This document shows positions 30,892 to 41,541 of a stretch of 48,545 nt of DNA, one piece after another. Under the pieces are notes generated by a model. It did no database searches and had not been told where the DNA came from. It saw only the letters and a program-made list of their open reading frames with translations. Positions within the stretch are counted from its first letter, which is position 1. Every line of letters begins with the position of its first letter. Location: the NCBI RefSeq assembly GCF_001315985.1, contig NZ_BBBI01000016.1:1-48545 (forward strand), in the 5' to 3' direction. Both the position numbers and the translations under genes were made by a program. This DNA comes from Vulcanisaeta distributa JCM 11216 (GTDB lineage Archaea; Thermoproteota; Thermoprotei; Thermoproteales; Thermocladiaceae).

Positions 30892-32399
30892 ATGTGCACC
30901 ATCGGTGGGGGGTGCTAATCTTTGGCGATGAGTTAGATAGGGATAGGGCTAGTAGGATTGAGGAGGTTTTGAGGATGATCATTGTTAAGGGCGAGGAGAG
31001 GGGGGGTCGTGATAGCTTCGGTATTGTTGCCTTGGATAAAAACGGCGAATTAAGCGTGTTCAAGAGCAGGGATAGACCGAGCATTGCCGTGAATAAAATG
31101 CCCAGCATCATTAATGAGAATACCGTAGCTGCAATATTCAACAACAGGGCCGAGCCAACGACGGAGTATGTAAAGGCCAAGGTGGAGGATGACATACAGC
31201 CGATGATTGGTGAACACGTGGTAGTGGCGCATAACGGTACGATAGCCAACGACAAGGACTTGGAGACTAGGTTCAACCTAATCCGTAGGTCTAGGATCGA
31301 TACGGCAATACTACCGCCATTACTTGAGAGGTTTTGGAATGGATCACTGAATGGGCTTAGGGATGTGTTGATTAACTACGTCATTGGCAGTTACGCATTG
31401 GCGATAATGGATACCCGTAGGCCCGGCAAGGTTTGGCTCGCCACAAACTTCAAGCCGCTTTACATGGCCTGGTACAGCGACTTGAAGGCTCTATTCTTCG
31501 CGAGCCTAGATGACTACTTGATTGATAGCCAAAGCAGGCCCATTTGGGACATGCCGGTCATAAGGCGTGTCGAGCCTTATACGGCTATGGAGATTGGGGG
31601 GGTTGATGGTACCTGGTCCACGGTATCGCTGAGGAGGGAGGAGCAGGGTAGGAAAAGGAGGGTTCTTGTGATAGCCAGTGGGGGCCTTGACTCAACCACG
31701 GCGGCGACGCACCTGCTTAGGCAGGGCTACGATGTTGCATTACTGCACTTTAACTATGGGCATAGGGCTGAGACCCAGGAGGACAGAGCCATTAAGAGGA
31801 TTGCGGAGTTCCTTGGCGTTCCATTGCTCGAGGTGAACATGGACTTCTTCAAGGTGGTTAGGCACTCGCCACTCCTTGGTGATGGAGAGATTAATAGGGT
31901 TGATGAGGGCAGGGAGGGCGCGGAATTCGCGCATGAGTGGGTTCCCGCCAGGAACTTCGTGTTTATAGCCCTAGCAACAGCCATTGCGGAGGCCTACGGT
32001 TATGACTACATAGCCACGGGCATTAACCTAGAGGAGGCCGGCGCCTATCCTGACAATGAGATGGAGTTCATAAGGCTTCTCAATAAGGTGATGCCCTATG
32101 CCGTTGGCCCCCCCAATAAGCACGTGGAGCTGTTAATGCCCGTGGGGCACTTGGTTAAGCATGAAATCGTTAAGCTAGGTCTCGAGGTTGGCGCACCGCT
32201 TCATCTGACCTGGAGTTGCTATGACAATGGGGAAAGGCACTGCGGCAGGTGTGGGCCGTGCTACATGAGGAGGTGGGCGTTCAGGATAAATGGTGTTAGG
32301 GACCCCCCCGTGGAGTACGACCTACCGAGCGAGGTTGAGGAGGAATTCTGGAGGGGGGGCACGAAGCCGTACGAAATCCCTAAAAGACCAAGTGATTAG
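30892..32399 (+). CDS. Glutaminase-QueC fusion (archaeosine pathway) with a frameshift at the N-terminus
   Basis: The true start is ATG 30892: ATG-TGC-ACC gives MCTIGGVLIFGDEL, with the catalytic Cys2 of class II glutamine amidotransferases. A G6 run at 30906-30911, where G4 is needed, cuts this from the main frame. Residues 1 to about 240 form the glutaminase (VVAHNGTIAN). From about 260 a QueC domain follows with ASGGLDSTTAATHLL (ATP pyrophosphatase loop) and CGRCGPCYMRR (zinc). Fusions of this kind are known from Crenarchaeota and proposed to amidate preQ0-modified tRNA to archaeosine. TTAAATA lies about 27 nt before the ATG. Confidence 0.83.
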
Positions 32400-32443
32400 T
32401 GCGTTGTGACTAGTTTTAAACCCAATGCTGGAGAATTAAGATA

Positions 32444-32909
32444 ATGAGTGTTAAGGTTGGTAGGATTAAGTATGGGAGTTTTGCCTATATTGGTAGGATA
32501 AGGGTGAGGCTGGGTGGTCGTGAGGTTGAGGATAAGGATAAGGGTAGGGAGTAAGGCGGTGGAGGAGGTGGCGCTACTCAATAGCGGTTTTGAGGCGCCC
32601 ACGCCACAATTACTAATACCAATAAGTACTGCGAGGACCCTTGGTCTCTAGCCACCCACTGAGAATGCAGGGAGGTTAGGGGTTAACACGGCTGGCAGGC
32701 CATTAAACGTGTGGTTTTACCGAGAATAGCAACCGTCAAGGTGATCGCAGGCAACGCTGAATCTAGGGAGGTATTAGTCGACGTCTTAGTTTCGTCATTA
32801 GCCGATGAGCCATTAAATGAACGACTTACTTGCTGATGAGTTAGAGATAGTCGTTGAATCCTTCGGTAGGGGATTGTGGAGGTCAGAAGCGATCCATCGG
32901 GTAAGTTAA
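32444..32909 (+). pseudogene. Decayed retropepsin-like protein, copy 2
   Basis: Pieces in three frames follow the same order as the copy at 5710-6135: GRIRVRLGG, then VEEVALLNSGFEAPTPQLLIP, then VIAGNAESREVLVDVLVSS, then NDLLADELEIVVESFGRGLWRS and a TAA at 32907. Stops and shifts separate the pieces, so no full product can be made. As in copy 1, the expected DTG is NSG. A TATA-like TTTTAAA precedes the ATG by about 28 nt. Bases 32910-33098 hold nothing I can identify. Confidence 0.45.
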
Positions 32910-33098
32910 GGTCCTCGGAAATAAGGCGGTAATTTCACCAGCGCCTTTTCATAGCCATGGCCGTGACTAACCATATCATTGATTACATGACTCATCACCC
33001 TTGCCCATAAATATGGAAATTAACCAGGTATGGCGTGGCGACAAGCTCCATATTCCTAGGCGCAGTTACATTGGTGAATTGATGGAGTATTTTTAACA

Positions 33099-33134
33099 TT
33101 ATTAATACAATAATAAATATTATTGTATTAATAA
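33099..33134. repeat. 36-nt perfect palindrome downstream of purK
   Basis: TTATTAATACAATAAT is followed by AAAT and then its exact reverse complement ATTATTGTATTAATAA; counting the outer loop pair, the stem is 17 bp. It lies 16 bp past the purK stop. It could end purK transcription or be a protein-binding site; its TATTGTATTAA core resembles the purine palindromes described below. Confidence 0.6.
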
Positions 33135-33149
33135 CGATTCTATTACATT

Positions 33150-34294
33150 TTACGCGGAGTCCCATGGTGGCACGTATTTATCTATTTCATTACCATACAC
33201 AATACCCAGCACCTCATTGATCCTTTTCCTCAACTCGCTGATGTTATCGGCCACTATGTTTACGTGACCCATCTTACGCCTCGGCCTAACCCCCCCGGCT
33301 TTACCATACCACCAGACGCTGGTTCCGGGTACCGCCAGTACCCTTTTGACAATCTCCTCACTATAAGGTACGCCTAGCATGTTTACTATGCCTGATGGCT
33401 TTAGCAGCGTAGTGGGTCCCAGCGGCATTTCCAGGACGGCCCTCACGTGATTCTCGAATTGACTCACCGCCGCGCCCATTAATGTCCAATGCCCTGAGTT
33501 ATGGACACGGGGTGCTAATTCGTTAATCAACACCTCCCCCCCACCCCCCCTCGTTATGAAGAACTCAACTGTAAGAACCCCCCCAACGTGATTTAAGGCT
33601 TCGGCGAGCTTTACGGCTATTTCCCTAATCCTACTTGCAACCTCCTCATTTATCTCCGCAGGGGCTATGCTATATAGGAGGATCCCATTATAGTGGTAAT
33701 TCTCGGTTACGGGGTATGCGAGGGCCTCACCGTCGCTAGATCTGACAAGCACTATCGAAACCTCTTTATGAATATCCACAAACTCCTCGGCCAATAATGG
33801 GAACTTCCTGGGCACTTTACTTAAGTCATCCCTACCCATCACGTAGTACTGACCCTTTCCATCATAGGCACCCTGGGGGGGTTCCTTGAAAACTACCCTC
33901 CCAAACTGCTCAAAGGCCCTATCCACGTCCTCAGGGCTATTAATTATCATGAAATGGGGGGGCACTGGGAATCCGTGATCCCTAAGGAATGTCTTCTCGC
34001 GAATCTTGTCCTGCTTTAGCCATATCGTTAGCGAATTAGGCCTTAACTTGCCGAGCGATTCAGCAGTACTTACCGCGAGGGGGGGTTCACGTGCTCGAAT
34101 TCGAAGGTGACCACGTCGGATTTCTCCACTAGCTCCTTCCATGAACCACCGAAGTACTTACCATCAGCCACGCCTAGTGCAGGTGCCTCCGGGTTTTCGT
34201 CATGTACGAGGAATTTAATGCCTAATTTCTTACTCTCTAAAATCATCATCAAGCCCAGTTGTCCACCACCTAGGATACCTAATACCCTACTCAT
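33150..34294 (-). CDS. purK: N5-carboxyaminoimidazole ribonucleotide synthase with one frameshift
   Basis: The ATP-grasp protein begins [15 protein letters not shown] and continues with [29 protein letters not shown] and [15 protein letters not shown]. The break near 34079 is a G7 run where G5 gives [17 protein letters not shown]. Several runs add residues ([14 protein letters not shown] for [13 protein letters not shown]). Corrected length is about 380. Its start overlaps the purE stop by 4 nt, and the PurK product is the PurE substrate. Confidence 0.86.
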
Positions 34295-34779
34295 AGATTA
34301 AGCACCGTGTTCAACACATCATTCTTCATGGATTCCATTAATTCAACCACCCTGGCCCTGACACTTGGGTATTTAATACCAAGTATCCTCGCGGCCAGCA
34401 ATGCGGCGTTCTTGGCATTACCTATGGCAACGGTAGCCACTGGAGTTCCAAAGGGCATCTGTACTATTGATAGTAATGAGTCAAGCCCATTCAAGTGCTT
34501 GCTTGGTATTGGTACGCCAATTACGGGCAAGGGCGTCAGTGATGCAGTCATACCCGGTAAGTGAGCCGCGCCGCCGGCGCCGGCTATTATTACCTCTAAG
34601 CCTCTGTCTGGTGCCGTCTTTGCGTATTCGAACATGAGTTCCGGCGTTCTATGGGCCGAGACCACCCTGGCCTCATTGGGTATGCCTAATTGATCGAGCA
34701 ATTCCACGGCCTCCCTCATCACATCCCAGTCATTTTTACTGCCCATTATCACCCCCCCAACCAGCGGTTTTGTGTTCAT
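34291..34779 (-). CDS. purE: N5-CAIR mutase
   Basis: The 162-residue class I PurE has [13 protein letters not shown] at the N-terminus, [14 protein letters not shown] and [14 protein letters not shown]. It converts N5-CAIR to CAIR. A C7 run near 34750 gives VGGVIMGS with one extra Gly. It is first in the purE-purK operon and divergent from purL, with TATA-like TTTTAAAA 23-32 nt before its start. Confidence 0.9.
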   Translation of the reverse strand: MNTKPLVGGVIMGSKNDWDVMREAVELLDQLGIPNEARVVSAHRTPELMFEYAKTAPDRGLEVIIAGAGGAAHLPGMTASLTPLPVIGVPIPSKHLNGLDSLLSIVQMPFGTPVATVAIGNAKNAALLAARILGIKYPSVRARVVELMESMKNDVLNTVLNL

Positions 34780-34783
34780 TATG

Positions 34784-34871
34784 ATTAATTGTTTAAAGAA
34801 AATTTTAAAAGTCTTTTTTCATTATTAACCTAGTATGTCCGTGTATTGTTTAAATAAAAAATTAAATGGTG
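34784..34871. promoter_or_regulatory. Divergent purE/purL promoters with TATTGTTTAA-type half-sites
   Basis: TATTGTTTAA at 34844-34853 is identical to the arm of the 28-nt palindromes before purC/purD and purS, and TTAAA follows at the same 8-nt spacing. ATTGTTTAAA near 34788 overlaps the start region of purE. TTTAAATA at 34849-34856 fits a leaderless purL start at 34881. Confidence 0.5.
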
Positions 34872-37088
34872 ACCGACACCATGCCCCTTAACGATAATGA
34901 GAAGTCAATAATTAGGAGGTTCCTAGGGAGAGAGCCAACTCAGGCTGAGTGGCTTGTGTTTGAGGCTGAGTGGAGCGAGCATTGCTCATACAAAAGCAGT
35001 AGGAGGTTCCTCAAGTTACTGCCCAGTAAGGCACCGCATGTGATTAGAGGGCCTGGGCTTGACGCGCCGCTAATTCGCGTGGGAAACCTAGTGGTTAGTT
35101 TCAAGATAGAGAGCCATAACCACCCATCCGCCGTGGACCCCTACGACGGCGCTGCAACGGGCGTTGGCGGCATTGTGAGAGATATACTAACCACGGGCTT
35201 AAGGCCTATAGCATTAATGGACAACCTACACTTCGGCCCATTGAATGATCCCCCACTCCCAGTGGTTAATGAGGAATGTTGTTAGGGGGGGCATCTCAGA
35301 TTATGGGAATAGGATTGGGGGGGTACCCGTGGTCGCCGGTGAGGCGTGGTTTGACGAGTCGTTCACCACGAACCCGATAGTCCTAGTAACGTGTGTTGGC
35401 GTGGGCAGACTGGAGGACGCGATACTCGGTGAGGCAAGCCCCCGGCGACTTAGTCCTGGTCATAGGCAATGACGTGGGTAGGGATGGGATGCTTGGCAGC
35501 TCTTTTGCATCTAAGGTCCTGGACAGGGATAGAGATGAAATAGGCGCTGTGCAGGTAGGTAACCCATTGCTTGAGAAGCTGCTGATCGATGTTGTGATTG
35601 AGTTAAGAAGCCGTAGGTTAATTAAGGCGGTAAAGGATGTGGGCGGTGGAGGATTAGCCACAGCACTCAGTGAGCTAGCTGATCAATTCGGACTTGGTAT
35701 TGAGATTCACCTGGATAGAATTAGGACTAGGGAGACCATGATGCCCGAGGAGATCCTGGTCTCAGAGTCCCAGGAGAGGTTGGTGATTGTGGTAAGTAGA
35801 GATGTCCTTAATGAGGTCGAAGAAGTATTGAGGAGGTACGGTGTCGGTTACGACATAGTAGGTACGTTGACGGACAATGACGGGTTTACGGCCTATTACG
35901 GTAATGATAAAATCATCGACTTACCCATCAAGCTCATCACCCATGCACCAGAGACTAATTATGACGCAAAGGAGCCACAGTACCTAAGCAAATTAAGGAT
36001 AATGCCAGAGTTACCCGAGACGCCACTTGATAAGGCACTAACTAAGATACTAAGTAGCCCAAACATTGCGTCTAAGGAGCCCATATTCAGCCTTTACGAC
36101 TACGAGGTCGGCGTTAGGACCGTGATTAAGCCAGGCAGGGCCGGCGCGGCGGTGCTTAGGTTCCTTGATATTGATGGGGGGGGTGATGGTAAGTTGGGGG
36201 GGATTGCGGTGAAGGCCGACGCTAACCCAAGGTATTCACTCCTTGACCCGTTCATTGGGGGGCCGCCAATTCCCTGGCCAAGGCCTATAGGAACGTGGTG
36301 GCCGTCGGTGCGGAACCCCCCCTGGCCGCCGTCGATTCAATAAACGTAGGCAATCCTGAGAAACCTGATAGGTACTGGTACTTCGTGAACTCAGTACTGG
36401 GGGCTTTCCTGGATGGCGCGGGAACTGAGCGTGCCGATAGTTGGTGGTAAGGTCAGCTTCTATAACGAGGACGTTAATGGAAACGTGATTAAGCCCGTGG
36501 TAGCCGTTGCCGTGTTGGGCCAGGTGAATGATGTTAACAAGGTTGTCGATGGCGGGCTCATCGGTGGTGAGTCAATAATAATCATAGGTAATACATCGGC
36601 CGAGGTGGGAGGGTCTGAGTACCTATATGCAGTTCACGGCATAGTCAGGGGGGGCATACCACCAAGCCAAGGCCGAGAGATGAGGTTAAAAACTCGAGGG
36701 CAGTCCTTAAACTAATCCAAGAAGGCTTGGTGAATGCCTCAATGGATGTTGGCGTTGGTGGATTATTAACCACATTAAGTAAGATGGCCCTAATTAACGG
36801 GGTTGGCTTCAACATCGACCTATCCAGGGTACCAACCGATGAATGCGGCATTGACCCAACGGTGCTGGCGTTCTCCGAGACCAACGCGAGGTATATCGTT
36901 GAGGTTAGAAATGAGGATATTGATAAGGCAACGAGCATTCTCACCAACCTAGGCGTGCCATTTTCAGTAATAGGCAGTTCAGGCGATGACTACGTAATAG
37001 TCCGCTGGGGGGCGACCATAAATTAATGACCCTAAAATTGGATGACTTGAAGGCCGCGTATAACTCATTATGGGGGGGTGCGTCATGA
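34866..37088 (+). CDS. purL: Phosphoribosylformylglycinamidine synthase large subunit with several frameshifts
   Basis: Small archaeal PurL, working with PurS and PurQ. Motifs are [37 protein letters not shown] and, after corrections, GGKVSFYNE and [12 protein letters not shown]. Breaks: C5 near 35248 (C4 gives [13 protein letters not shown]), C5 near 35438 ([13 protein letters not shown]), G6 near 36260 ([24 protein letters not shown]), G5 near 36403, a lost G near 36663 and G6 near 37009 (VRWGDHKLM, then the usual Leu-rich C-terminus to TGA 37086). Length about 735. ATG 34881 fits the TATA position better than 34866. Confidence 0.85.
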
Positions 37089-38419
37089 TGTGCGGCATAT
37101 GGGCATTCCTAGGCCTAATGCGGGTAGTTACGTGGTTAAGGTATCGCCATGGCTAATTCATAGGGGGGGTCAGGAGGGGGGGTGTCATTCGTATGCCGTA
37201 TAAATGGATCGCTTATTAAGCTAAGTAATCCCTTAACAACAGATTCAACACTATGCCTTGGACACGCCAGGTATAGTACGAGCGGTCCCTATGGTGTTGA
37301 GCTTCAACCTATCGTGCTTGGTAATGACTTTGCCCTGGTATTTAATGGCACAATAAGTAACTACATCGAATTAATCAATAGACTGAGGGATCTCGGTGTC
37401 GATGTTAGGACGAATTATGACGCCTTGGTTTTGGCCCATTACATGAGGGAATTACTTACTAGGCGGGGTATTGATGGCGGTGTTAATGAGCTTTTCCACA
37501 CATTACGTGGTGGCTACTCCATAATAGCTATTTGGAAGGATTCCCTAATAGTGGTTAGGGATCCCTGGGGCATTAGGCCTCTTGCCATTGGTAGTGATGG
37601 CAATGGCATAGCCATAGCTTCGGAGACGGCGGCGCTCGAGGCATTGGGTATGAGCTGGCGTGAGGTGGAGCCTGGGAAGGCCCTTGTGCTACGTGGGTCT
37701 GGTAGGGAGTACTGGATTGAGGGTCCTAGGGTTAGGAGAGCCCATTGCGCGCTTGAGTATATTTACTTCCTAAGGCCTGACTCCTACTTCAACGGTATTA
37801 ACGTCTATGAGGCTAGGCGTAGACTCGGCATGGCGTTGGCCCGTAAGGAGACCACTCACGACGTAGACTTCGTATCACCAATACCCGAGACCGCTAGAGT
37901 TGCGGCGGAGGCCTACGCGAGTGGTATTGGTAAGCCGGTTCACGATGTCGTAATTAAGAATAGGTACGTTGGGCGTGGCTTCATTAAGCCGCCTAGGGAA
38001 AGGTCTGCGGACATGTATAGCGTGGTTAAGGATGCGGCCAGGGGGGGTGCATCCATAGCCTTGGTTGACGACTCGATCATAAGGGGGGGTGATACCCTTA
38101 GGAAGGTACTGCCCAAGCTCAGGCTTCAGGTGCGAGGGCTATTCACGTTAGGGTCTCCTCACCGCCAATTAGGTACCCATGCTTCATGGGTATGGACTTC
38201 CCAACCAGGCGTGAGTTGGTGGCTCACGGTAGGTCAATAGACGAGGTTAGGAAGTACCTTGGTGCAGACTCCCTGGTTTACCTAACGGTTGGCGAATTAA
38301 TAAACGCCATTGGAACCACCGAGCTATGTACTGCCTGCTTCACGGGTAATTATCCATTCACGATAAATATTGACGAGACCGAGGTGGCATTCACAAGTGA
38401 TAGGTTATGGGAGCCGTAG
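37088..38419 (+). CDS. purF: Amidophosphoribosyltransferase, catalytic copy, with three frameshifts
   Basis: ATG 37088 overlaps the purL stop and gives MCGIWAFLG with the catalytic Cys2 of the glutaminase. Breaks: a lost base near 37113 (GGCCCT), the G7 near 37171 (G5 gives HRGQEGVSFV) and a lost G near 38126 (CAGGGCTTC). The glutaminase shows GHARYSTSG and [11 protein letters not shown]. The PRPP loop is [13 protein letters not shown], one Gly more than the usual DDSIIRG-T/D. The C-terminus [13 protein letters not shown] is typical. It makes phosphoribosylamine, the first purine step. Confidence 0.86.
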
Positions 38420-38421
38420 GG

Positions 38422-39640
38422 ATGGTTGGTGTGATGTCTTTCCACGATGGTTGGGATGTGAGTGAATTACTGAAATACGCAGTACCGGTGCTTAGACATA
38501 GGGGGGGTGATGATGGCTGGGCCGCAATATTCAGTAAAGGTAGTGGACTAACCACGTTTCAGGTTAAGGAGGGAAACAACGCCTTAAGCGGCGAGGCCGG
38601 CCTATTGTGCCTTAGCACAAACAGTAATTCCAGAGGTGTGGTAAGGTGTGGTGATGTAGATGTTGCGTATTGTCTCGAAGGCCTCGTAATAAGGCCTGAG
38701 GACGTGTGTAGGCTGATTGGTGGCGAGATCAAGGCCCTTCCATACACGTCATTGATTGCCCTAACGAGTAACGGTGAATTACTCGCGCACAGACCCATCA
38801 CTGGGTTAAGGAACTTGGTTCTCGGCGCGTACGGCTTCGACCTGGCCATGATAACCAACGAGAGCTCAGCCATAGGTGCACTGGGCGGTGATGTGAGGAC
38901 GTTCATAAGGCCTGGATCAACCATTAGAGTCAATAGGTTGAGTCTCTCGATAATAGAGAGTCTCAATAATTCCAGGGGGGGTAAGCTATGTGCCGTGGAG
39001 TTCATATACTATCAAGGCTGATTCGGAGGTTGATGGTTACTCCGTCTATGAATTCAGGAGGGTATTAGCGAGTAAGTTGGCTAGGAGACTAATGGATGGA
39101 ATGAACAATTTCGATGTTGTTATTGGCATGCCGGAGACGGGCGTGATCTACGGCCTTAAGGTTGCCGAGGCGTTAAGAAAGCCCTTTGAGTACGCCCTCA
39201 TGAACATCGAGAGGCGCAGGTCAGCCTTGAGGAAGGACCTTATTGATAAGTTATCTTCTATTCATCTAAAGCTCAGCCCAGTCACCAGCGCGGTTAGGGG
39301 GGGTAGGAGGGTCCTTTTAATCGATGATTCGCTACTTACTGGACTATCCATTAAGGAGGCATCCCAAGTCCTTAGGCATAGGGCGGGCGTGAGTGAGGTC
39401 CATGTGGCCATAGCCAGTCCAAGGATGGTTAGGTCATGTCCCTACGGCATCGACATGCCACCTAACAATCAATTACTTACCAATACTTTCAATGACGAGG
39501 ATGCCCAGAAGGTGCTTGAGGTCGATTCATTAACGTGGTTAAGTCTCGAGGACCTATACGAGGCGGCTGACGAGGTGGGTATCGGCAGAGGTGGCATATG
39601 CACATACTGCATGGGTGGTGAGCGTGGGCTGGACCTATGA
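38422..39640 (+). CDS. PurF paralogue lacking the glutaminase cysteine
   Basis: The gene starts where purF ends and aligns with it throughout: MVGVMSF against [21 protein letters not shown] against [14 protein letters not shown] against VYEARR, and a PRPP loop LLIDDSLLTG. The second residue is Val, so the nucleophile of the glutaminase is absent. A frame break near 39005 separates the two halves; unlike most breaks here it needs one base removed or two added. C-terminal GICTYCMGG parallels purF. Tandem purF-like pairs occur in some Crenarchaeota. It may be a non-hydrolysing partner of PurF, but that is inference. Confidence 0.75.
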
Positions 39641-40627
39641 AAAGGCTGGGGTAAGCTTAGCCAGGCATTGGGAGATGCACTCGATAGCCCGTGAAGTAAT
39701 TCATGAACTTGCCGATGAACTTGGCGTCAGGCTGATGGAGGGTGGTTTTACGAGGTCTATAAACCTGGGTAATTACGAAATAACACTGCACACGGATGGT
39801 GTTGGTACCAAGTCGATGATTGCCTGGTCCACGGGCAGGCTCGAGGTGATTGGCTGGGATTGCGTTGTTGGTAACGTTAACGATATAGCATGCGATGGCT
39901 TCGTACCGATTGCAGCCACGGACTACATAGCCATATCTAATAATGATGCCGATGCCGTGGGTAAGGTCCTTAAGGGCATTAAGGACGCGGCCGCCAGGGC
40001 TGGCGCAGTGTTGCTGGGTGGTGAGACGGCTATAATGCCTGACCTGGTCAATGGTATTGACGTCTCCTGTACCGTACTTGGGATTAGAAAAGTCAGGGCA
40101 GTGGGTAAGGCTGAGGTTGGTGATGTGGCCATAGGCATTGAGTCCAGCGGTCTTCACATGAATGGTTACACCCTAGCCCGTAAAGCCCTGTTAGGTAGGT
40201 ATGGCTTAAATGCCGAGGTCTGCGGTGATGAATTAGCCAATTGGTTGTTGAAACCAACGGCTTACTACGGGGGACTTATTGATTGAGCTTTATAGCCGTG
40301 GGTTAATCAAGGCTGCAGTCCACGTGACAGGTGGGGGGATTTACTAAGTTGAGGCGCGTTATTGGTGATTTAGGCGCTGAGCTCGAGGTCCCTGAACCGC
40401 CATGCATCTTTAAAGTAATTAAGGACTCAGGCAATATTGAGTGGAGTGAAATGTATAGAGTATTTAACATGGGCGTTGGACTCGTGGTTTTTACGAGTGA
40501 GGAATACGCGAAGGAAGTTGCCAGGATGATTGAGACGCTGGGCCTTAACCATTGGGTCCTTGGTAGGGTCATTAATGGTGGTGGTATTGATATTTTAATA
40601 CCGGGCGGCCCTAGGATAAGGCTTTAG
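39624..40627 (+). CDS. purM: AIR synthetase with two frameshifts
   Basis: TYEKAGVSL at the N-terminus, HTDGVGTKSMIAW, GETAIMPDLV and SSGLHMNGYTLAR identify PurM. Breaks: G5 near 40268 (G4 gives YGDLLIELYSRGLIKAAVHVTGGG) and G6 near 40333 (one G fewer gives TGGGFTKLRRV). GTG 39624 is the likely start, overlapping the previous gene by 17 nt. Length about 330. It closes the ring to AIR. The end overlaps the convergent purC by 4 nt. Confidence 0.85.
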
Positions 40628-41355
40628 GGTATGCCGAGTAGCCTATTCATCTCCTCATAGGCTCTAACCAGGTCTAGGGCTGAGGCGCCCCCCCTCCTAA
40701 ATAATTCCTTATCCAAGTGCCTGCCGTTGATTAGTATCCTCATGGTATCACCGCTCATCTCATCAGCGAGAACCAATTTACCTGATTTATCAAAGCCAAA
40801 CTCCAGTTTAAAATCTACGAGTGTTAATCCCCCCCTACTCACCATGTAGTCGCTCAAAATCTCATTAACCCTTAACGCAATGCCCATTATCTCATTCAAC
40901 TGCTCCTGCCTCGCTAGGCCAGCCTCTATTATATCGTCAGTGGTTATTAATGGGTCGTGAAGCTCGTCACTCTTCAGGTGAAACTCAACGAGGGGGCTTG
41001 CTGAACCTCGTCATTGGCTTCATAGGGGCATTCTCTTTAGGAATGAACCGTATGCGTAATTCCTTACAATAACCTCTATTGGTATCATCCTAAGGCCCCC
41101 CCTCACCAGTATTTTCCTATCGCCATCCCAATCAACCAGGTGATTCCTAATACCGTACTTACCCAGTAATCTCATGAGGAATACTGTCTGGGCCGCGGCT
41201 AACCTACCCTTACCAGGCGCTCGCTCCTTCCTGGCACCGTCGAATGCCGTGACTTCATCCTTAAATTCCATGATGAGAAGCTCATCATTAACCCTGTAAA
41301 CCCTCTTTGCCTTACCCTCATATATCAACTCCCCCCCAACCCAATTACCAACCAT
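40624..41355 (-). CDS. purC: SAICAR synthetase with two frameshifts
   Basis: LIYEGKAKRVYRV, FKDEVTAFDGARKE and IPIEVIVRNYAYGSFLKR define PurC; LKSDELHDPLI, TLVDFKLEFG and LADEMSGDTMRI follow in the second part. Breaks: near 41042 (G4 on the plus strand where one more base joins KRMP to MKPMTRFSKP) and near 40992 (C5 read as C4 gives SKPLVEFHLK). Length about 240. It condenses CAIR with aspartate. It is divergent from purD. Confidence 0.84.
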
Positions 41356-41440
41356 ACATAATCCAAATCTGGCACCGGTTATTTAAGGTTTACTTAATTG
41401 ATTAAATAAATACCTAGGCAATACCGTGATTAATCCCCTT

Positions 41441-41490
41441 TATTGTTTAACTAATTATTTTAACAATATGTTTAATTATTTGATTAAACA
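41441..41490. promoter_or_regulatory. Two adjacent inverted repeats in the purC/purD divergent promoter
   Basis: The first, 41441-41468, has arms TATTGTTTAA and TTTAACAATA around CTAATTAT. It matches the purS-upstream palindrome at 26 of 28 positions. The second, 41469-41490, has arms TGTTTAAT and ATTAAACA around TATTTG. They lie upstream of the purC TATA-like TTAAATA near 41390. Confidence 0.6.
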
Positions 41491-41541
41491 ATTTAAGAAT
41501 AACAATTATTAAGGGGGGGTACGCAATTAATTTAATTAATT

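Noticed and set aside
39657..40157. Long minus-strand open frame opposite purM
   Set aside because: It is a shadow of the well-supported purM on the plus strand and has no recognisable motif.
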